The position numbers were made by a program, and so were the translations under genes. The notes beneath the pieces are model-generated. The model had not been told where the DNA came from, searched no databases, and was given only the letters and a program-made list of their open reading frames with translations. From Hymenoscyphus infarciens (lineage: Eukaryota > Ascomycota > Leotiomycetes > Helotiales > Helotiaceae): 64,000 nucleotides of DNA. Location of the stretch: assembly GCA_001414345.1 (NCBI GenBank), contig LLCB01000238.1:29202-93201 (forward strand), read 5' to 3'. Of this stretch, positions 58,393-64,000 are shown piece after piece. The first letter of the stretch is position 1. Every line of letters begins with the position of its first letter.

Positions 58393-60184
58393 CTTTGGGA
58401 TGATATCCTTTCTTCCTTGCTAATGTTGACAAAACCACGTAGTGACAACGAAATGAACAATGGTACAAAATCTCTATGCAGTGAGATTGAATGTAAGTAG
58501 GTAGAAGTTTTACAAAGAAAGATTTGCACCGGGTATTCATCTCAGATAGGCCTAGTAGTCCGAACCTGGTCAACACAAGGTGGCACAATCCACATCTTCC
58601 ACGTCCCAGTAAAACCAACCAACCTTCCTGTTTCAAACCCATGGCAATTCCTGGCATTCTCCGGGTAATCGACCGACCAAATTACAAAGATGTCATTCGA
58701 TATCAACTCGACGATTAATTTTAGGATGAAAAAACTCGACTTAAGTGTAGTTATAAATCTTAGAAGTTTTTTAAAAAAATGAAGCCGAGGTTGATTTTTG
58801 CATTTGGCTCCTGCATTTACTGGTAGCTCCCTACCCGCCCCAAAGTCTTTTTGTGCATAATGCGGGGAAGTTAAGGTTCAGATGGTCTGTGGATAGGCTT
58901 TTTACTTCGTCCCAGGCGAAATAAACGTTATTCCAATGGGGTAATCGCCACATTTTCCGATGCTTCGTGCTACCCAAAAACCCTTTGAAACTCTATAAAG
59001 TGACCCCCTTTGTTTACTGGTAAATTCTCTTTCGCCTGGGACGAAGCAGACTCATCTGCGTCGGAAAATTGATAGATCTTATCTCGTCAGACGTTGAAAC
59101 TCACGATTTTGTAATACAAGTTTTCGAAAGTCACCTCATTCTTACTTGAACTTCATAATCCCGAGATACTTCCTTGCGGCTGACGGAAAATATATCAGCA
59201 AAAAAAGGACCAGTCCTACCGGAACTTTTCCGTGTGTTAGAACTTTCCCCGCTTGTGGTTCACTTCCGGGAATGATAAGAGGGTCCATTTAAGCTCGTGT
59301 CCACAATTTTATGGATCTCCCGGGCCTTTTTTCTAAACAGGGATCTTAATTACAGCCTGCATATTGCGAACCCACCCCTCGCCAATCGAAAGTTATTCCG
59401 GCTCGGGACCCGGGTATAAGTAATATATCCGCGGGTAACTCCTCTAAACAACCCCGTGTCGCATTTTGCCTGTAGGCTCGTACGTTAAAATCCTGGAAAG
59501 CACGAAACGATTGGGAAGCAGGGAAATCCATCAGATGATGTAACACCAACCGGATTGTGGAGTACCCTCCAGAAAGGGAAGTTATACAAGTCAATTGAGT
59601 GGATGCTACTGAAAATATATGACTCCAGATTTGTAAAAGGTACATCATGATCAAACCACATAGCAAATACTTTAAGTAAAAAAGTGACAGCAATTAGTAC
59701 TTCTTGAAGTGACCAATACAGTTTCTTTGCGCGAAAATTTCTACCAAATTTCTTCTGCAGCAATCAGCTGTCAGAAGGGGACTTTCCCAACGACCAGGTT
59801 CGGATCTGCATTCATGGAAAGGCAGGTGCCATACTTCACAACCTTGAATGGGAAGGTGACTTCCACATTGGGCCGAGGAATTGTGGCAAATATCAAACGT
59901 AGACTCGAACGTCGGCAAGTGAGAACGGATGGATCCCCCTTTTGAATGTCAAGCTGGGAATTATGTAAGTATGTGATCAAGATATTTTTGTAAAATTCTG
60001 CTATGGATAGGGATATGCGCGACTCGGCGTGGTCGGTGGGAGGGATGTGGAACTGAGTCCTGGTTAGAGTAAGGGTGTTGAATATATAACTACTCCTAGC
60101 ACCGGATAAAAACAAACACTCGCTCTTTCCATTTCGATTGCTGCCTTGCCAGTCATCTTGCCACTTGGTATATTATCTACGACC
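58393..60184. promoter_or_regulatory. 1.8-kb divergent promoter of FAD monooxygenase and isocyanide synthase
   Basis: No gene is seen between the two divergent start codons. The interval contains a perfect 17-bp inverted repeat (58905-58921 and 59030-59046) and a CGG-N7-CCG palindrome at 59220-59232, the half-site layout bound by Zn2Cys6 regulators. Confidence 0.5.
58905..59046. repeat. Perfect 17-bp inverted repeat, 108-bp spacer
   Basis: CTTCGTCCCAGGCGAAA at 58905-58921 is exactly repeated in reverse complement at 59030-59046. The 142-bp unit could be a MITE or a pair of regulator sites. No clear target duplication is seen. Confidence 0.75.
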
Positions 60185-62542
60185 ATGTCTTCAACTGTCG
60201 AGTCTGCAGTTTCGATCCCAAATAACCCTTCAAACCTGTGGAACATCCTATCAGAAAATCGGCGGCAAACTCAAAACACACAGCAACTTGGCCACCCATC
60301 CAACTTATGGAACATACTGTCTGAAAGACCTCACCCTTCAGCAAACGAAAAGCCAAACAACAAACTAGTCTCAAAGCAAAGGTCGAATGTTTCCCCAGCG
60401 AGTGAGAGCGAAGGCTATAGCAGCGACTCAGCACATTCAACAGCAAGTTATGAGAGTTTTTCTACAGCATACACTGAGCATGGTGATGATGGAACCTCAA
60501 CGGTCGAAACTTTGTTGGTTGAAAGGGCAACAACAGAGCTAGAAACTTCTTCCGCGGAAAATAATGAACTCGCAAACAAGATAATCAACATTTTGCAGTC
60601 ATATTCCCCTACAACAAGGAAATCAATTGACCGATCCATTATGACCAGACTTGTAGAATCACAAGTAGCACGCAAACAACCAATTCATATCGTTCTTCCA
60701 GCCTTTCCTTTCAAATCGCCAAACAAAATCGATAAAGTTCTGGGTGTTCTTCCCGATATGGGAGAGGAGCTTGCACTTGCTACACTTGATGGTCTTTGTG
60801 CTCAGATTGATGAGATTTACCCCGGAACTACCCTGAGTATTGTTTCGGATGGACTTGTGTATAATGGTGAGTTGCTTGGCATATCTCTCAACTAATAAGA
60901 AGATCAACTGGAACTGACAAAGAATCTTAGATATTCTAGGCGTAACCGAAACAGAAGTATGGAACTACGGAACCTGCCTCAGAGCGCTCGCTGCCGAAAA
61001 ATTCCCCCACATTTCTCTCGCGCGTCTCAGCAAGCTCATATCAGACGATTGCCTAGAACCAAAAACCTTAGAAGACTACCTCGCCAACGCTAGCTGGTAC
61101 AGATCCGAAATGGTCGCCAAATATCTACCAAAGGACTTCGACGTCAACCACGAATTGAAGCATCAAATCAACTCGCTAATGACATATCGTGGATACATAA
61201 AATTCCTCGCCACTGATTTGAACCACGAACCAACCAGACAGGGGAAAAGTAAAAGCCAAGTGAAAAAAATGAACGAGAAAGTCGCAAAGAAAATGATCGA
61301 ACGAGGAGCTGTAAGCAATTCCAAAAAAGACTTCAGAGAAAGAAGAACTGACCCAAGATTATTCTAGGCCTTCGCACTAGCCCTCCAATCCACCTTCCCA
61401 ACCTCCATCCGCATCTCAATCCACGAATCCGAGTCCCTCTACAAACTCCCCATCACCCTCCTCAACGGTGCAACCTCGTACACAACACCCTGGCACTGTT
61501 CCCCCGCCTATGAACTCGATGGAAGCTGGCGCTTCGCACATAAATCAGCCTTCTCATCTGACCCATCTTATGAATTGATCTATCGAAATGATAGACCCTC
61601 ATACTACCGAAAGAAGTCCGATTTATACAGCTGGGAAGGTGTAGAAATCGATGTTTTGCCAATTCATCCCTGTGGTGTGGTTGTGAGCCCGAAGACTAAA
61701 GTGGAGGAACTGGGAATGGAGGTTATCAATATGCAGAAGATTAGGAAGCTGGCGGAATACAATTCTCCGATTGTGTTAAGGGGGTTTAAGAATACCACTG
61801 ATCTATCATTGTTCACTAGGAAAGCGAGGGAGATGGGCGATGTGATGCCCTGGAAATTCGGGGAAGTGTTGGTCGTCAAGGATGCAGGTAGTGAAGGTGG
61901 AGGACTGAACAACGTTTTGAGCGCTGAGCCAATGCCCTTCCATTTCGACGGCCTGTTCAAGACGACTATTGTGAAGGATGAGAATGGCGAGGATAAAGTA
62001 GTACCTCAACCACCGAAGTATATTCCCCACCTCCAGACTGAAGATACCTATGGTACTGACCAAGATGCAGATTCCAATGGTTCACGGTCGCAACCCCCTC
62101 ACCAAAAGCCTGCGGCCTAACCCTCATCGCCTCCTCCCGCCTCCTCTTCTCCCTCCTCCCCAAACCCTACACCCTCGAAACACTCCAAAAGCACACCTGG
62201 ACCGTCTCAACAACCGCCTTCGACAACGCGATAATCCGTCGACTTCCCCTCGTAGAACCCCACCCCACCCTCTCAACACCATGCATCCGCTACCACGAAC
62301 CCTGGCCAACATCTAGAACAATCTTCGATCCAACAGAAGTCACCATCGACGATGTTAGTGTGGTGGAGAGTAAGAATATTACTAATGTGATAGATAGTCT
62401 TCTGTATGACCGCAGAGTCTGTTATTATCATGAGTGGATTGAAGGAGATTTGATATTGAGTGATAATATTAGTATGATGCATACTAGATCTGGGTTCATT
62501 CCAAACTCGCCAAGGGAGTTGTGGAGAATCCACATCAACTGA
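60185..62542 (+). CDS. Isocyanide synthase-TauD dioxygenase fusion (PvcA/Dit1 + PvcB type)
   Basis: Four exons (60185-60866, 60931-61310, 61368-62017, 62071-62542) give 727 residues. Residues about 165-440 form the PvcA/Dit1 isocyanide synthase domain, which turns an amino acid into an isonitrile using ribulose-5-phosphate: [60 protein letters not shown]. Residues about 446-727 form a TauD/PvcB-like Fe(II)/2-oxoglutarate oxygenase: [10 protein letters not shown], the HxD facial-triad pair in [10 protein letters not shown], the distal His in MMHTRSGF, and Arg in RELWRIHIN. The last intron (62018-62070) joins PQPPK to [16 protein letters not shown]. The start at 60185 has gaccATGtc context. A 160-residue, Ser/Thr-rich N-terminus holds an exact 10-residue duplication ([10 protein letters not shown]). 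A TATA-like tatataac lies about 100 bp upstream. Confidence 0.9.
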
Positions 62543-63173
62543 TGGGATGAGAAAAGGGAGATGGATGGGGGGATCATAGAACCTCTGTATGTGTATATAA
62601 TCGATGGGTTGAAATAAATGGAGTTTTGGTACGGTTTCATAATGGCTCCATCGTACTAGAAGTGGAAAAGAGTGTGAGGATTACCAACTTGGGAGGCGTC
62701 TAACGGCGCGGTGAACTAACACGCTGTTGCCCCGCAGAGGAGACTGGAAATTGGCAAATAAACCCTGTAGAGCGTGGCTTAAGAACAGAACCACAAGGTT
62801 GATAGCCCACTTGGGACAATGGAAAGGACTTGTATTTAAGGGGATATAAACAACCAGAGGTTAAAGTAACTAGCTAAGACGTCCTTCAACAGAACTAACA
62901 ATATGTACAAACACGCGAATACTATAACCCCAACTTAACCCCGCGCTCAACTTGACAACGAGTCGTTCCTCGCTAGATGAGGCCACAGCAAAATGATCTA
63001 ACCCGACACCACAGGCACATATCTCGTCGTGGCAGTCGAATCGGACAGATTAAATTGCGCATGCTGGCACGTACTGAACAAAATAGACGAATTAATTTCC
63101 AATATTGACAGAAGCAATGAACAGAGTTAAAAATGCAAAGTGACCACAACATTTCCCCATACCTTTACCACTC
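62543..63173. other. Intergenic, no gene recognised
   Basis: This is the convergent 3' flanks of the isocyanide synthase and the AA9 gene. I see no structure beyond ordinary sequence. Confidence 0.4.
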
Positions 63174-63890
63174 TCAACACTTGAACAAAGCTGGCCCAGG
63201 TATGGTGTAGCTGCTGAGTGTTTGATAAATGTTGATAAGAATTCCGGGATCAGTTGCCTTGTATGCCCCAGGAAACGAAACAGTACTCGGCGTTGCTGTG
63301 CCCTTCCCGCCCTTAACATTTATCTGAGCACACTCCATGTATAGTTGAGCACCCCCCGAAGAGCCCGCAGCGTGGAGAGCAATGAGTTCTGCGCGGAGCA
63401 GATACTGGCCATCTGCAATGCAGGATGGAATGGTAATACTCTGCAAGCCAGCATTGGCAATGAGCTCCGTCACAGCCCAACTTTGTGTGGATGGATTGTA
63501 GCCCTGCTCTTGGATTTTGAACCAGCCAGATCCTACGCCTGGGTCTTTCGTTGCGTCGGTGACTTTCTTGAGGTAGGCAATTGTTGGACCTTTATGGGAA
63601 GGGTCAATGACATCGGACGCAGTGCTGGTGAGGGTGTGTCGCCATGATGCTTTGACCGTCTCGCCAGCCGTGACATTGATTATTGCGGACGAGGACATCG
63701 TTGGGTTTGGACCTCCGTTGCAAGCAACATCTTGACTTGTTACATCTTGGATTGGGCCATCGTAGCTTGGAGTTCTGATGCCGTAACTGACGGGATAAGT
63801 TGTTCCTCCGGCGACGAGCTGCGAGAAGATGGTATGAGCTGATGCCACAGATGCGAGCGACGCCAGAAAAAGGGCGTCTTGGAACATCAT
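63174..63890 (-). CDS. AA9 lytic polysaccharide monooxygenase
   Basis: A single exon of 238 residues. The signal peptide (MMFQDALFLASLASVASA) is cut to expose His19, the N-terminal His of the copper histidine brace (HTIFSQLVAGG). The second brace His is in DPSHKGPTIAYLKKV, and the axial Tyr lies in GGAQLYMECAQINV. ACNGGPNP and the usual disulfide Cys are present. It oxidatively cleaves cellulose or related glucans outside the cell. No CBM1 or GPI tail is present. The start could be either of two adjacent Met codons. A TATA-rich stretch lies near 63970. Confidence 0.92.
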   Translation of the reverse strand: MMFQDALFLASLASVASAHTIFSQLVAGGTTYPVSYGIRTPSYDGPIQDVTSQDVACNGGPNPTMSSSAIINVTAGETVKASWRHTLTSTASDVIDPSHKGPTIAYLKKVTDATKDPGVGSGWFKIQEQGYNPSTQSWAVTELIANAGLQSITIPSCIADGQYLLRAELIALHAAGSSGGAQLYMECAQINVKGGKGTATPSTVSFPGAYKATDPGILINIYQTLSSYTIPGPALFKC

Positions 63891-63986
63891 ATTGAATAAA
63901 TGTTTGGATATGAGGAGGGAGTTTGGAGTGGAAAGTATGAGGAATAGCTAGAAAAGGGGCACATAATATATATAAAAACATACTCA

Positions 63987-64000
63987 CCCCCCCCCCCCCC
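63987..64000. repeat. C14 homopolymer at window end
   Basis: The window terminates in at least 14 Cs. The true length is unknown because the sequence ends here. Confidence 0.7.

Noticed and set aside
1..64000. CRISPR array or prokaryotic operon features
   Set aside because: Introns, RIP islands and eukaryotic housekeeping proteins identify fungal nuclear DNA, and no repeat-spacer array was seen.

Overview
The window is chromosomal DNA of a filamentous ascomycete (Pezizomycotina). Genes carry short GT-AG introns (mostly 45-160 nt) with fungal branch sites. GC-normal gene blocks alternate with very AT-rich islands whose decayed reading frames show the CAA to TAA, CAG to TAG and TGG to TAG changes left by repeat-induced point mutation (RIP). 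The gene set suggests Leotiomycetes, but that placement is an inference. No confident tRNA or rRNA gene was seen.

Layout. 1-16.5 kb: hybrid histidine kinase (-), kynurenine 3-monooxygenase (-), type I methionine aminopeptidase (+), monocarboxylate-type MFS transporter (+), F-box-like/ankyrin protein (+). 16.5-24 kb: gene-poor, with an O-methyltransferase relic, a pyridoxal-reductase-type aldo-keto reductase (-) and a 98-bp hAT-like remnant. 24-35 kb: a repeat-rich accessory block with a RIP-killed Tc1/mariner element (90-bp terminal inverted repeats, TA target site), a small secreted protein, orphan genes, a hAT-type element with 8-bp target duplication, and a duplicated locus of which one copy is dead. 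35-47 kb: proline-rich orphan, kinetochore scaffold Spc105/Spc7 (-), ribosomal protein uS17 (+), an epimerase relic, and two related IFI6-like membrane proteins (-). 47-49 kb: another AT-rich island and a membrane-protein fragment. 49-64 kb: GH79 glycosidase (-), mitochondrial succinate-semialdehyde dehydrogenase (+), a second MFS transporter (-), FAD monooxygenase (-), an isocyanide synthase-TauD dioxygenase fusion (+) and an AA9 lytic polysaccharide monooxygenase (-).

The most interesting locus is 53.9-62.5 kb. A 727-residue fusion of a PvcA/Dit1-type isocyanide synthase and a TauD/PvcB-type Fe(II)/2-oxoglutarate oxygenase is divergent from an FAD monooxygenase, with an MFS transporter next to that. 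Together they look like a compact isocyanide natural-product cluster. The 1.8-kb shared promoter holds a perfect 17-bp inverted repeat and a CGG-N7-CCG site.

Exon structures were assembled by hand from splice motifs and reading-frame continuity. All multi-exon models given with a protein length sum to whole codons. Exact splice coordinates may be off by a base in places.
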